Source of the DNA: JACQFV01 sp964593585
Lineage (GTDB): Bacteria > Zixibacteria > MSB-5A5 > WJJR01
Assembly: GCA_964593585.1 (NCBI GenBank)
Contig: CAZQIZ010000011.1
Coordinates: forward strand, 1-64,000
Length of the DNA: 64,000 nt
Reading direction: 5' to 3'
In this document: piece after piece, positions 23,462 to 31,857 of the stretch
How positions within the stretch are numbered: the stretch's first letter is position 1
Layout: every line of letters begins with the position of its first letter
Notes under the pieces: model-generated
The model's input: only the letters and a program-made list of their open reading frames with translations
Told to the model about the DNA's origin: nothing
Databases searched by the model: none
Made by a program: the position numbers and the translations under genes

Positions 23462-25217
23462 AATAGAGCACTCCTTCGAGTTCCTCGTAGATCTGCTCGT
23501 CGGTGAACAGATGCTGTTGCGCCACGCCGGAGGGGCAGGCGGCGACGCAGGTCCCGCATCCTTTGCAGAGCGCCTCCTTGACCGCCGACACGCCCTCCTC
23601 CGAATCGAACGTGATCGCATGGAAGGGGCAAAGCGGCACGCAGGTCTTGCAGCCGGAGCAGCGTTCATCGTCGATGTAGGCGGTGTTGGGCTCGATCTCG
23701 ACATGGCCGCGGTCGATCAACGCCATCGCCTCGGCCGCGGCCGCGCCCGCCTGCGCCACCGTGTCGGGGATGTCCTTCGGCCCCTGGCAGGCGCCGGCGA
23801 GGAAGATGCCATCGGTGAACGTCGATACCGGCGCCAGCTTCGGGTGCCGTTCCAAAAACCAGCCGTCGGCGCTGCAACTGGTGTTGAACAGCCGGCGAAT
23901 CTCCTCCGCATCGGGCTGCGGCTCCAACCCCACCGAGAGGATGACCATGTCGACGGGCACGCGGCGCACGACGCCCAAAAGCGTGTCCTCGACGCGGATG
24001 ACAAGCCGCCCCTCCTCCGCCGGGTCCATCGCCCAGTCGGAGATCTCCGCGACGCGCCCGCGGATGAACTGCACACCCTCGCGCAACAGGCGATCGTAGA
24101 ACTCCTCGTACCCCTTGCCGGGTGTGCGCATGTCGATGTAGAAGTTGTAGACGTCGCCCTCGGTGCGCTCGTGCACAAGGTGGGCGAGCTTGAGCGAATA
24201 CATGCAGCAGACGCGCGAGCAGTAGGCGTTGGTCGACTCGTCGCGGCTGCCGATGCAGTGCACGATCCCGATGCTGCGCGGGCGGCTGCCGTCGCGCATG
24301 CGGATCTCGCCGCCGGTAGGCCCCGAGGCGTTCACCATCCGCTCGACTTCCAGACTGGTGTAGACGTTGGGGTACCTGCCGTAGCCATAGCGCGGCAACC
24401 GGCGCGCGTCGAACGTCTTGAACCCGGTGGCGAGGATGATGCTGCCGACTTCCAGTTCCTCGGTGGTGTCAACCGCGTCGTAATTGATCGCCTGCTTCTC
24501 GCAGACCTTGGAGCAGAGTCCGCATCCCCCGGTGTTGAAGTGGATGCAATGCTCCGGGTTGATGCGCGGGACATTCGGCACCGCCTGGCGTGTCGGCACC
24601 GAGATGGCGGAATTGGGTCCCAGAATCAGGTCGGGATGTCCCTCCTCGACCGCGTCGAGTTCCTCCATCCGGATGTGCCCGGTCGGGCAAACGTCGGCGC
24701 AGGCGCCGCAGAGTATGCAACTTTCGCTCTCTTCGCCGAACGGCGTCGACACCTCGCGGAAGATGCCGCGATCGACAAACGTCAACGCGTTGGCTCCGAC
24801 GATTTCCTCGCAGACGCGCACGCACAGCCCGCAGAGGATGCAGGTGTCGGTGCCATACCCCCACCGCGGCTCGGTGATGCCCAACTCATGGGCCAGCGTG
24901 TCCAGCACCGGCATCTTGGCGCAACGGCTCATCAGCATTTCCAGGTTGAGACGTCGCGCCGACCGGACGCGGTCGGTGTCCGTGCGGATTTCCAACCCTT
25001 CCCAGGCCGGGTAGTTGCAGGCGGTGACGACGCGGCTCCACCCCTTGCCGTCGCGCGCCTCCACCGAACAGAGACGGCAGGCGGCATAGGGCGTGATGTG
25101 CTCCAAAAAGCAAAGCGTCGGGACCTTGATGCCCAGCCCGCGGATGGCGGGGAGCACAAACGATCCCTCTTCCGCACGCACCGGCTGGCCATCGATCGTG
25201 ATGTTCACCATGCTCAT
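23454..25217 (-). CDS. NuoG-like Fe-S domain fused to the C-terminal half of HdrA
   Basis: A 587-residue fusion. Residues 1-78 are a complex-I-75-kDa-like [2Fe-2S] domain (C36, C47, C50, C67). Two [4Fe-4S] motifs follow (C126/C129/C132/C136 and C167/C170/C173/C177). From about residue 205 (PTRQAVPNVPRINPEHC) it matches HdrA from the middle of its inserted ferredoxin domain (C224, C232, C235, C239). It then continues through the flavoprotein part (ILATGFKTFD, NASGPTGG, CIGSRDES, LSVGLEPQP, GIFLAGACQGPKDIPD) to the C-terminal double [4Fe-4S] (CSGCKTCVPLC, CKGCGTCVAAC). The FAD-binding GGGIAG half is missing and is encoded at 27714-28619. It lies between MvhD and the NuoF-like gene, its likely partners. 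Confidence 0.88.
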   Translation of the reverse strand: MSMVNITIDGQPVRAEEGSFVLPAIRGLGIKVPTLCFLEHITPYAACRLCSVEARDGKGWSRVVTACNYPAWEGLEIRTDTDRVRSARRLNLEMLMSRCAKMPVLDTLAHELGITEPRWGYGTDTCILCGLCVRVCEEIVGANALTFVDRGIFREVSTPFGEESESCILCGACADVCPTGHIRMEELDAVEEGHPDLILGPNSAISVPTRQAVPNVPRINPEHCIHFNTGGCGLCSKVCEKQAINYDAVDTTEELEVGSIILATGFKTFDARRLPRYGYGRYPNVYTSLEVERMVNASGPTGGEIRMRDGSRPRSIGIVHCIGSRDESTNAYCSRVCCMYSLKLAHLVHERTEGDVYNFYIDMRTPGKGYEEFYDRLLREGVQFIRGRVAEISDWAMDPAEEGRLVIRVEDTLLGVVRRVPVDMVILSVGLEPQPDAEEIRRLFNTSCSADGWFLERHPKLAPVSTFTDGIFLAGACQGPKDIPDTVAQAGAAAAEAMALIDRGHVEIEPNTAYIDDERCSGCKTCVPLCPFHAITFDSEEGVSAVKEALCKGCGTCVAACPSGVAQQHLFTDEQIYEELEGVLYYV

Positions 25218-25228
25218 CGGTGTGTCCC

Positions 25229-27205
25229 TCAGATCGTCGCGGCGACGCGCGACTTTCGCTCCCGCGGTTTCCAGGCGGCGCGGGCGTGGTCCTGCACAAC
25301 GTCGCCCTCATCGCGGCGGACGCGCTTGACGGCGCCGGTCTTGCAGACCTGATAGCAGGCGCCGCATTGGATGCACTCCACCTGCCGGATGCGATGCAAC
25401 ATCTTCGGCTCGCCGTCGATGGCGTTGGTCGGGCAACTCGCCGCGCAGAGATGGCAGCCGTCGCAAGTCTCGGCAATCGCATGCGCCACCAGCGCGGTGC
25501 AGACTCCCGCCGGACAGCGGCGCTCGGTGATGTGCGCAAGATACTCCTCGCGGAAGTAACGCAAGGTCGAGAGCACCGGATTGGGCGCGCTGCCACCCAA
25601 TTGGCAGAGGCTCGTGTCGATGATGACCTGCGACATCTCCTCGAGGAGGTCGATGTCCTCCAGTTTCCCCTCGCCGGCGACAATGCGATCGAGGATGCCG
25701 AGCATCATGCGAATACCCTCGCGGCAGGGGAGACATTTTCCGCAGCTCTCTTCCTGCAGGAAGTGCAGGAAGTAGCGGGCGACGTCGACCATGCAGGAGT
25801 CCTCGTCCATGACGATCATCCCGCCGGAGCCCATCATCGAGCCGGCTTCGGTGAGCGCGTCGAAGTCAACCGGCAAGTCGAGATGGTTGACCTTGACGCC
25901 GTTGATCGTGGAGGAATCGTCGGTCATCAATGTGCCGCCGGAGGGGCCGCCGGTCTGCACCGCCTTGAAGCGCTTCTGACCACGCACCCCGCCGCCGATA
26001 TCGTAGAGGATGTCGCGCAGCGTCATGCCCATTGGCACCTCGACCAGCCCGGTGTTCTTCACCTTGCCGGTCAGCGCGAAGACCTTGGTGCCTTTGGATT
26101 TCTCTGTCCCGATGGCGGTGTACCAGTCGGCGCCCTTCTCGATAATGAGCGGGACGTTGGCCCAGGTCTCGACGTTGTTGAGTGTCGAGGGACGGTCCCA
26201 GACGCCGGCATCGACGGTGTGGATGTATTTGGCGCGCGGTTCGCCGACTTTTCCTTCCAGCGAGGCCATGAGCGCGGTCGATTCGCCGCAGACGAAGGCG
26301 CCGCCGCCGCGCGAGACGGCGATGTCGAAGGAGAAGCCGGTGCCAAGGATGTTGTCGCCCAAAAGCCCCAATTCGCGCGCCGCCTCGATGGCGATCACGA
26401 TGTTGCGCGCCGCCAGCGGGTACTCGTTTCGGACGTAGACATAGCCGTGGTGACTGCCGATCGCGTACGCGCCGATGACCATCCCCTCGATCACCGAATG
26501 GGGATTGCCCTCCAGAAGCGAGCGGTCCATAAAGGCGCCGGGGTCCCCTTCATCGGCGTTGCAGATCACGTACTTTGGCTCGAGTTTGGCCCGGCGGCAG
26601 GACGCCCACTTCTTCCCGGTCGGGAAGCCGCCCCCGCCGCGCCCGCGCAGCCCGGACTTTTTGATTTCCTCGATGATCGCCTCGGGGGTCATCGACGTCA
26701 GCGCCGTGGCCAGCGACCGATAGCCGCCCAGCGCGATGTAGTCGGAGACTGCGGTCGGGTCGATCACGTTGTTGTGACCGATCAGCAGGCGCATCTGCTT
26801 TTTGAAGAATGGAATGCTGTCCTCACTGGGGCAGGCCTGACCGGTGACCGGGTCGTGATAGACCAGCTTCGGGAGGATTTCGCCTTTGATCAGCGTGCGA
26901 TCGACGATGTCATTGATGTCGCGGGGGGCGACATGGATGTAGAAGGTCTTCTCGGGGTGGATGGTCAGAAGCGGCCCCCACTCGCACGGTCCCGGACAGC
27001 CGGTCGCCTTGATTTCGACGTCGGCATCCAGTCCGGCGGTATGGATCTTTTCGCGCAGGGCGTGGAGTACCCCCTCGCAGCCGCAGGCCTGACAGCCGGT
27101 GCCGGCGCAGACGGCGACGATACGCTTGCCGTCGCGGCGCCGCTCGATCAACTGCCGGCGCAGGATGTCCAGCGCAGCCGGCGAATCCAGACGCGACGGG
27201 ATCAT
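25229..27205 (-). CDS. NuoF/HydB-like NADH-binding flavoprotein
   Basis: A 658-residue protein of the NuoF/HydB/HndC type. The N-terminal thioredoxin-like [2Fe-2S] domain has C33, C38, C70 and C74. The FMN/NADH site has RGRGGGGFPTGKKW (187-200) and NADEGDPGAFMDR (216-228). The N3-type [4Fe-4S] ligands are C488, C491, C494 and C534, and two C-terminal [4Fe-4S] motifs lie at 581-591 and 611-621. The C-terminal ferredoxin is typical of bifurcating hydrogenases rather than complex I. Here it should exchange electrons between NAD(H) and the Hdr/Mvh complex. It overlaps the NuoE gene by four bases. Confidence 0.92.
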   Translation of the reverse strand: MIPSRLDSPAALDILRRQLIERRRDGKRIVAVCAGTGCQACGCEGVLHALREKIHTAGLDADVEIKATGCPGPCEWGPLLTIHPEKTFYIHVAPRDINDIVDRTLIKGEILPKLVYHDPVTGQACPSEDSIPFFKKQMRLLIGHNNVIDPTAVSDYIALGGYRSLATALTSMTPEAIIEEIKKSGLRGRGGGGFPTGKKWASCRRAKLEPKYVICNADEGDPGAFMDRSLLEGNPHSVIEGMVIGAYAIGSHHGYVYVRNEYPLAARNIVIAIEAARELGLLGDNILGTGFSFDIAVSRGGGAFVCGESTALMASLEGKVGEPRAKYIHTVDAGVWDRPSTLNNVETWANVPLIIEKGADWYTAIGTEKSKGTKVFALTGKVKNTGLVEVPMGMTLRDILYDIGGGVRGQKRFKAVQTGGPSGGTLMTDDSSTINGVKVNHLDLPVDFDALTEAGSMMGSGGMIVMDEDSCMVDVARYFLHFLQEESCGKCLPCREGIRMMLGILDRIVAGEGKLEDIDLLEEMSQVIIDTSLCQLGGSAPNPVLSTLRYFREEYLAHITERRCPAGVCTALVAHAIAETCDGCHLCAASCPTNAIDGEPKMLHRIRQVECIQCGACYQVCKTGAVKRVRRDEGDVVQDHARAAWKPRERKSRVAATI

Positions 27206-27717
27206 GCCGCCTCCCGCTCGGAGGACTGGGCGGCATCGCGTTTACGGATGCGTTTCATCATCCGATCGATGTCGGCGTTGGTCATGTTGCCGTAGTATTC
27301 GTCATCGGCGGTCACCAGCGGTCCGAGGGCGCAGGCGCCCAGGCAGTTGACTGTCTCGAGGCTGAACTCGCCATCGGGTGTGGTTTCCCCCGGCTTGATG
27401 CGCAGGTCGCGCTGGAGCTTCTCCACTATCAACCGCGCGCCGCGCACATGACAGGCGGTTCCGGTGCAGACACAGACGTGGTGGCGTCCCTTCGGCTTGA
27501 GACTGAAGGCGCGATAGAATGTCGCCACGCTGTAGACGCGCGCCAGCGGCAGGTGCATGAGGTGTGCGATTTCGCGCAGCGCCTCGCCGGGCAGGTAGCG
27601 GTAGACCTTCTGCACATCCTGCAGCACCATGATCAGCGCGGCGGTCTGGGCATCGTACTTGTTCACGATTCCGGAGATGCGCCCGCTGCCTCCTTCGGCA
27701 ATCATCGTTGGGTTCAT
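27202..27717 (-). CDS. NuoE/HydC-like [2Fe-2S] thioredoxin-fold subunit
   Basis: 171 residues from ATG 27717. The [2Fe-2S] ligands are C84 and C89 (in CTGTAC) and C125 and C129 (in NCLGAC), the classic NuoE pattern. The N-terminal helical part (YRYLPGEALREIAH, LARVYSVATFYRAF) is also typical. It partners the NuoF-like protein next to it. ATG 27717 overlaps the stop of the HdrA-N gene in an ATGA arrangement. The longer frame to 27834 adds only sequence that belongs to HdrA-N. Confidence 0.93.
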   Translation of the reverse strand: MNPTMIAEGGSGRISGIVNKYDAQTAALIMVLQDVQKVYRYLPGEALREIAHLMHLPLARVYSVATFYRAFSLKPKGRHHVCVCTGTACHVRGARLIVEKLQRDLRIKPGETTPDGEFSLETVNCLGACALGPLVTADDEYYGNMTNADIDRMMKRIRKRDAAQSSEREAA

Positions 27718-28619
27718 CGCGGCACTCCCTGTCCATTGCCCGTAGTCGCGGCGGGATGCAGATGCGTCCCTTCCTTGAAGACCCGCCCGGCCAGCGTCAT
27801 CCGACGTCGGCGCGGAAACGGATGGCTGGGGCACACCTCATAGCAGGCGCCGCAGCTGTTGCAGACGGCGACATCGACGTAGCGGGCCTTGTGGCGGATC
27901 TTGACCTTGAAATTGCCGACAAACCCGCCCACGCTCTCCACTTCCGACCAGGACATCAGATGGATGTTTGGATGCACGCGCACCGAGGTCATCTTCGGCG
28001 TCAGGATGCAGGCGGCACAGTCCAGCGTCGGGAAGGTCTTGTCGAACTGCCCCATGTGGCCGCCGATGCTCGGCTCGCGTTCGACCAGATGAACCTTCTT
28101 GCCGGCGTCGGCCAACAAAAGGGCGGCATGGATGCCGGCAATGCCCCCGCCGACGATGAGGACATCGGGGTGCACGTCGATCTTTTTGCGCTCCAGCGGC
28201 TCATGGAGAGCGACACGGCGCACCGCCCCGGCGACATGCGCCTTGGCTTTCTCCGTGGCGCTGTCGCGGTCGAAGGTGACCCAGCTGACATGCTCGCGGA
28301 TGTTGGCCATCTGGAAGTGGAAAGGGTTCTCCCCGCCCACGGCGGTCGCGCGGCGGAAGGTGCCCTCATGCATCAGCGGCGAGCAGGAGGCGACCACCAC
28401 GCGGTTGACCGTTCCCGCGCGCAGATCGGCGACAATGAGGTCCTGCCCCGGATCGGAGCACATGAACTTGTATTCGCGCGCGACGGCCACGCGCGGCAAC
28501 CCGCGCGCGAATTCGACCAGCGCGCGCACATCGACTTTGGCGCTGATGTTGATTCCGCAGTGGCAGATGTACACGCCGATCTTCGGCGCGCCGTTGGCAG
28601 CGGCATCAGGGACGGACAT
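27714..28619 (-). CDS. N-terminal half of HdrA (FAD-binding)
   Basis: A 301-residue protein that matches HdrA from its start (IGVYICHCGINISAKVDV) through EYKFMCSDPGQDLI, VVASCSPLMHEGTFR and FQMANIREHVSWV. It continues to the FAD-binding GGGIAG (157-162), LDCAACILTPKM and one [4Fe-4S] motif (C253, C256, C259, C263). It then ends abruptly with a basic tail after CPSHPFPRRRR. HdrA normally continues for another 350 residues or so; those are found fused to another protein at 23454-25217. ATG 28619 is used; it overlaps HdrB by 14 bases. The half holds the flavin but lacks the C-terminal ferredoxins, so it should need the other half to work. Confidence 0.9.
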   Translation of the reverse strand: MSVPDAAANGAPKIGVYICHCGINISAKVDVRALVEFARGLPRVAVAREYKFMCSDPGQDLIVADLRAGTVNRVVVASCSPLMHEGTFRRATAVGGENPFHFQMANIREHVSWVTFDRDSATEKAKAHVAGAVRRVALHEPLERKKIDVHPDVLIVGGGIAGIHAALLLADAGKKVHLVEREPSIGGHMGQFDKTFPTLDCAACILTPKMTSVRVHPNIHLMSWSEVESVGGFVGNFKVKIRHKARYVDVAVCNSCGACYEVCPSHPFPRRRRMTLAGRVFKEGTHLHPAATTGNGQGVPR

Positions 28620-29508
28620 CGGAGGCCTCCGCGCCGGAGGCGCGCGCCAGGCGCAGCGGCACAAACAGCCGCTTCAGTCCGAGCACATCGCCCGGAAGCC
28701 CCAACGCCACCCCAAGCAATTGCGTGAAATAGGCCGTCGGCACCGCCGCCGCATCGGCGTAGCGCGCGCGGATTTTGTCCTGCAGGCATTCGAGATTGAA
28801 CTGGCAGAGCGGACAGGCGGTGGCAATCGCCGCCGCCCCGCGGCGCTGCGCTTCGCGCAGGATGATGTGATTCAGCCGCAGCCCGACGTCGACGATCGTG
28901 CCCGTCAATGATCCGCCGCAGCAGCGGGTCTTGAGCGGCCAATCGAGGGTCGTCGCACCGGCCGCGCGCAGCAGACGGTCCATCGACATTGGATTGTGCT
29001 GGTCGTCGAAGGTGGCATACGGCCGCACCACCTGGCAGCCGTAGTAGCAGGCCACCGGCAACCCCGCCAGCGGATGGCGCACCCGGTCGCGGATGACATC
29101 GAGGCCGACGTCGCTGATCAGCACATCGAGCGGATGCCGCACAACCGCACGGCCGGTGTAGCCGAGGCCGGCCGACCGCAGCCCGTCCCGGACCCGATCA
29201 CCCAATTCGGAGTATTCATCGAGATAGTGACGGGCCTTGGAGAGCACAAGGTAGCAGGCGGCGCAGGGGGCGATCAGTTGCGGCGCGGCGCCGTCGCCCG
29301 ACTGCTGCTCGGCCAAGGCGAGGTTGCGCGCCGCCAGCGCCACCGCCTGCCCCTGGTCGATGGCCATGTAGGCGGTGGCCCCGCAGCAGTTCCAATCGTC
29401 GAGTTCACGCATCTCGACATCGAGCGCGCGCATCACCGCGACGAAGGACTCTTCATACGCGCGGCCGGTGCTGTGAAGCGAGCATCCGGGGTAATAGAGG
29501 TAGCGCAT
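28606..29508 (-). CDS. hdrB: Heterodisulfide reductase subunit B (CCG-domain protein)
   Basis: A 300-residue protein with the two CCG domains of HdrB. Domain 1 has YYPGCSLHSTG, DDWNCCGA and APCAACY. Domain 2 has CYYGCQVVRP, KTRCCGG and ATACPLCQFN. In methanogen HdrB these cysteines bind two noncubane [4Fe-4S] clusters at the disulfide-reducing site. In bacteria the physiological disulfide or other acceptor is usually unknown. Its gene shares one base with the hdrC stop (TGATG), so the two are translationally coupled. Confidence 0.93.
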   Translation of the reverse strand: MRYLYYPGCSLHSTGRAYEESFVAVMRALDVEMRELDDWNCCGATAYMAIDQGQAVALAARNLALAEQQSGDGAAPQLIAPCAACYLVLSKARHYLDEYSELGDRVRDGLRSAGLGYTGRAVVRHPLDVLISDVGLDVIRDRVRHPLAGLPVACYYGCQVVRPYATFDDQHNPMSMDRLLRAAGATTLDWPLKTRCCGGSLTGTIVDVGLRLNHIILREAQRRGAAAIATACPLCQFNLECLQDKIRARYADAAAVPTAYFTQLLGVALGLPGDVLGLKRLFVPLRLARASGAEASDVRP

Positions 29509-30113
29509 CAGCTCTCCTTCTTCTCCCGGTGGCCGTTGGCGGCGACCGCATCCAGCACCGTTTGCAGTTGGGCGCGTTGCCGGATCGAATCCTGCCCGGC
29601 CGAAATCCGCCCTTTACGGAACAGCCGCAGACCCAGCATGGTGTTGGCCGTCGCCTTCAGCAGTCCGGTCTTGCGGTAGACATTGACCAGCAACCGTCCC
29701 TCGGAACTGCGGCCGTGGCGACGAACCATTTTGAAGAACTCGCCGGCCAGGATCGGGACCGGGAAGTCCTTCGGGTAGACCCCCTTGTCGATGGCGCGCC
29801 GCTTCAAGGCGTACATGATATCGGTGATCTTGATCTCCTTGGGGCATTCCACCGCGCACGAATAGCAGGAGGCGCACAGCCAGATGGTGCGACTGTGCAG
29901 CACATCATCTTCGAAGCCGGCCCGGGTGAGGGCGATGATGCGGCGCGGCGTGAAGTCCATGTAGGGACTGATGGGGCAGGTGGCGCTGCAGGTGCCGCAC
30001 TGGATGCAGGCGGCGAGATTTTCACAGCCCGGCAGGGCGGTGATGGCGGCCGGAAAGGCGGCGGTCGCCTGGGTCTGGTAACGGACCCCCGTTTGCGGAA
30101 GCTCGGGTGCCAT
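29508..30113 (-). CDS. hdrC: Heterodisulfide reductase subunit C
   Basis: 201 residues from ATG 30113. There are two [4Fe-4S] motifs, CIQCGTCSATCP and CASCYSCAVECP, with intervening DFTPRRIIALTRAGFEDDVL and then EIKITDIMYALKRRAI, as in HdrC. It links HdrA to the catalytic HdrB. It is the first gene of the operon; a GGAG lies upstream of the ATG. The frame is open up to 30242 but those extra residues are not HdrC-like and cross the promoter. The C-terminal 60 residues are basic and amphipathic, with no membrane helix, so the complex is soluble. Confidence 0.92.
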   Translation of the reverse strand: MAPELPQTGVRYQTQATAAFPAAITALPGCENLAACIQCGTCSATCPISPYMDFTPRRIIALTRAGFEDDVLHSRTIWLCASCYSCAVECPKEIKITDIMYALKRRAIDKGVYPKDFPVPILAGEFFKMVRRHGRSSEGRLLVNVYRKTGLLKATANTMLGLRLFRKGRISAGQDSIRQRAQLQTVLDAVAANGHREKKES

Positions 30114-30138
30114 AGGCTCCGTGGCGAACGTAGCGATA

Positions 30139-30168
30139 TTGTGACTTGAATCACTTTTAAGTATAGCA
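30139..30168 (-). promoter_or_regulatory. Extended -10 promoter with CRP/FNR-type palindrome upstream of hdrC
   Basis: On the minus strand TGCTATACT (30168-30160) is an extended -10 element. Immediately downstream, 30139-30158 holds the palindrome GTGA-N6-TCAC in the plus-strand context TTGTGACTTGAATCACTTTT. This is close to the consensus of CRP/FNR-family regulators such as HcpR or CooA. It would be centred about +5, so a bound regulator would more likely block than activate this start. No -35 box is evident. Confidence 0.5.
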
Positions 30169-30482
30169 CAATCAGCCGCGCGAGCGACGCCGGAGATGCG
30201 CACCGTCTGACGCAGCCGCGCAACAAGCGGGAAGATTGACATTCTGCGGCGACGGTCAAGTTCTTTTTTTCACAAAATACAACGTCTTTGGTAGACAATC
30301 CGCCGGAGCAGCGCAGTGTCTGCAACGAGCGCCCGGGCGGTTAGACCATCGAAATTGTCAGGAATGACGATCCGCATTGCAGATGTCGTCAGCGCAACTT
30401 CCCTTCCATCGCTAACTTGAACGTGCCCGCCTCACCAACCACTGGCGGCCGTGGGCGGGCAAGTACTGGCGGTGACAAACCC
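30169..30482. other. Intergenic stretch between the divergent hdrC and membrane-protein genes
   Basis: Upstream of the hdrC promoter. It contains an AT-richer patch with a seven-T run near 30265-30271 (plus strand) and no recognisable gene. The open frames here are extensions of hdrC. It must hold the promoter of the plus-strand gene at 30483, but I cannot point to clear boxes. Confidence 0.35.
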
Positions 30483-31313
30483 ATGAAACCATCGAGCAAT
30501 TCGGTCCTGCTTTGGGCCCTGGCCCTCCTCCTCACGCTGGCATCGGCCTACTATCAGCGGCGCACCGGCCCGACCCGTCCGGTCCGCGGCGAGGTGGTTT
30601 TGGGCGGCTCGACAGTCGCCTTCAAGTTGCCGCGCAGCCACGGTGTCTCCGGTGATGCCCGGATCGCGATCACCGCGCCCGATACCGCAGTGCGCGGCGA
30701 GATCACCTTCCGGCGGTTCAAGAGCCACGACAAATGGACGACGATAGCGATGGTTCGTGACGGCGAGGTCCTGCAGGGGACTCTGCCGCACCAACCCCCG
30801 GCCGGAAAGATTACCTACCAGGTCAGCGTCATCACTGGAGACGGAGCGCCGGTGCCGTTGACCGCCGAGCCGGTGATCATCCGTTTCAAGGGGAGTGTTC
30901 CCCTCTCCATTCTGGTCCCGCATGTCATCTTCATGTTCGTGGCGATGCTGTTGTCCACGCGCGCCGGGCTGGAGGCGGTGACCCGGGGACCGCAGGTGGC
31001 AGGCATGACCTGGTGGACGCTCGGCTTTCTGCTGGTCGGCGGGCTCATCCTCGGCCCGATGGTGCAGAAGCACGCCTTTGGCAGCTACTGGACCGGCTGG
31101 CCGTTCGGCCAGGACATGACCGACAACAAGACCCTGGTGGCCTTTCTCGGTTGGGCCTTCGCCGCCTACCGTGTGCGACGACCAAAGGCTCAATATCCCG
31201 AGGTCCTGGTCGCTGCACTACTGCTTTTGGCCGTCTACTTGATTCCGCACAGCATGTGGGGCTCGGAACTGGACCACACACGCCCGCCCGCCGGACAGCA
31301 TGTGGGACCGTGA
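30483..31313 (+). CDS. Conserved-looking membrane protein of unknown function
   Basis: 276 residues from ATG 30483. One N-terminal membrane helix (about 9-22) is followed by an extracytoplasmic domain of about 125 residues with beta-sandwich character (RGEVVLGGSTVAFKLPRS through PVIIRFKGS). About four more helices follow from residue 138 (LVPHVIFMFVAMLLS, LGFLLVGGLILGPMV, LVAFLGWAFAAY, VAALLLLAVYLIPHSMWG). The layout resembles a sensor or channel-like membrane protein but no family is recognised. It is divergent from the hdr operon. The longer start at 30417 adds 22 residues of low-complexity sequence and looks less likely. Confidence 0.6.
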   Translation: MKPSSNSVLLWALALLLTLASAYYQRRTGPTRPVRGEVVLGGSTVAFKLPRSHGVSGDARIAITAPDTAVRGEITFRRFKSHDKWTTIAMVRDGEVLQGTLPHQPPAGKITYQVSVITGDGAPVPLTAEPVIIRFKGSVPLSILVPHVIFMFVAMLLSTRAGLEAVTRGPQVAGMTWWTLGFLLVGGLILGPMVQKHAFGSYWTGWPFGQDMTDNKTLVAFLGWAFAAYRVRRPKAQYPEVLVAALLLLAVYLIPHSMWGSELDHTRPPAGQHVGP

Positions 31314-31400
31314 GTCACCCCCGAACGCACTGCTGTTGCCGATCTCTTGACGTCGCCACCCGTAGCGTACCCATCGCGATTTCGTTACCATCCCCCGGTG

Positions 31401-31772
31401 ATGTTGCGCGCCATTAACCGATCAAAGAACGACACCATCCTCGCCGCGAATGTGACTTGGGCCGGGACCTCGCAGGAGCGCCGTCGCGGCTGGTTGGGAC
31501 GGACCTTGATCGCGCCGGATGAGGCGATCTACCTGACGCCCTGCGAGGGCGTCCACACCGTGGGCATGAAATTTCCGATCGACGTGGCCTTCCTCGGCGC
31601 CGATGGGCGCATTCTCGTCACGCAACACGGCCTGAAGCCGTGGCGCATTTCGAAACTGGTCTTCCGCGCGGCCGGGGTACTGGAGTTATCACCGGGACGA
31701 CTGCGGGCGACCAGCACCGAAGTGGGGGATCTGATCGAATTTCAGGAGACCGGCGGGGCTTCGCCGGAGTGA
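31401..31772 (+). CDS. DUF192 family protein
   Basis: A 123-residue protein of the DUF192 family. The core reads TWAGTSQERRRGWLGRTLIAPDEAIYLTPCEGVHTVGMKFPIDVAFLG, where the GMKFPIDV motif is diagnostic. It then has VLELSPGRLRATSTEVGDLIEF. The function of the family is not established; members are small, single-domain and often secreted. Here no signal peptide is visible. A start at 31347 would add 18 unconserved residues. It is 87 bases downstream of the membrane protein and may be co-transcribed. Confidence 0.88.
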   Translation: MLRAINRSKNDTILAANVTWAGTSQERRRGWLGRTLIAPDEAIYLTPCEGVHTVGMKFPIDVAFLGADGRILVTQHGLKPWRISKLVFRAAGVLELSPGRLRATSTEVGDLIEFQETGGASPE

Positions 31773-31857
31773 GAACGGCCGACTCGCGGACAAGAGGGCA
31801 ACCGCCCCGGCATCGGGATCACCGTCCGGGACACAGGCGGGGAGATTGGCCCGACGG

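Noticed and set aside
25220..27295. Plus-strand open frame of about 690 codons opposite the NuoF-like gene
   Set aside because: Shadow of the real gene; the composition is Arg/Asp/His rich and motif-free.
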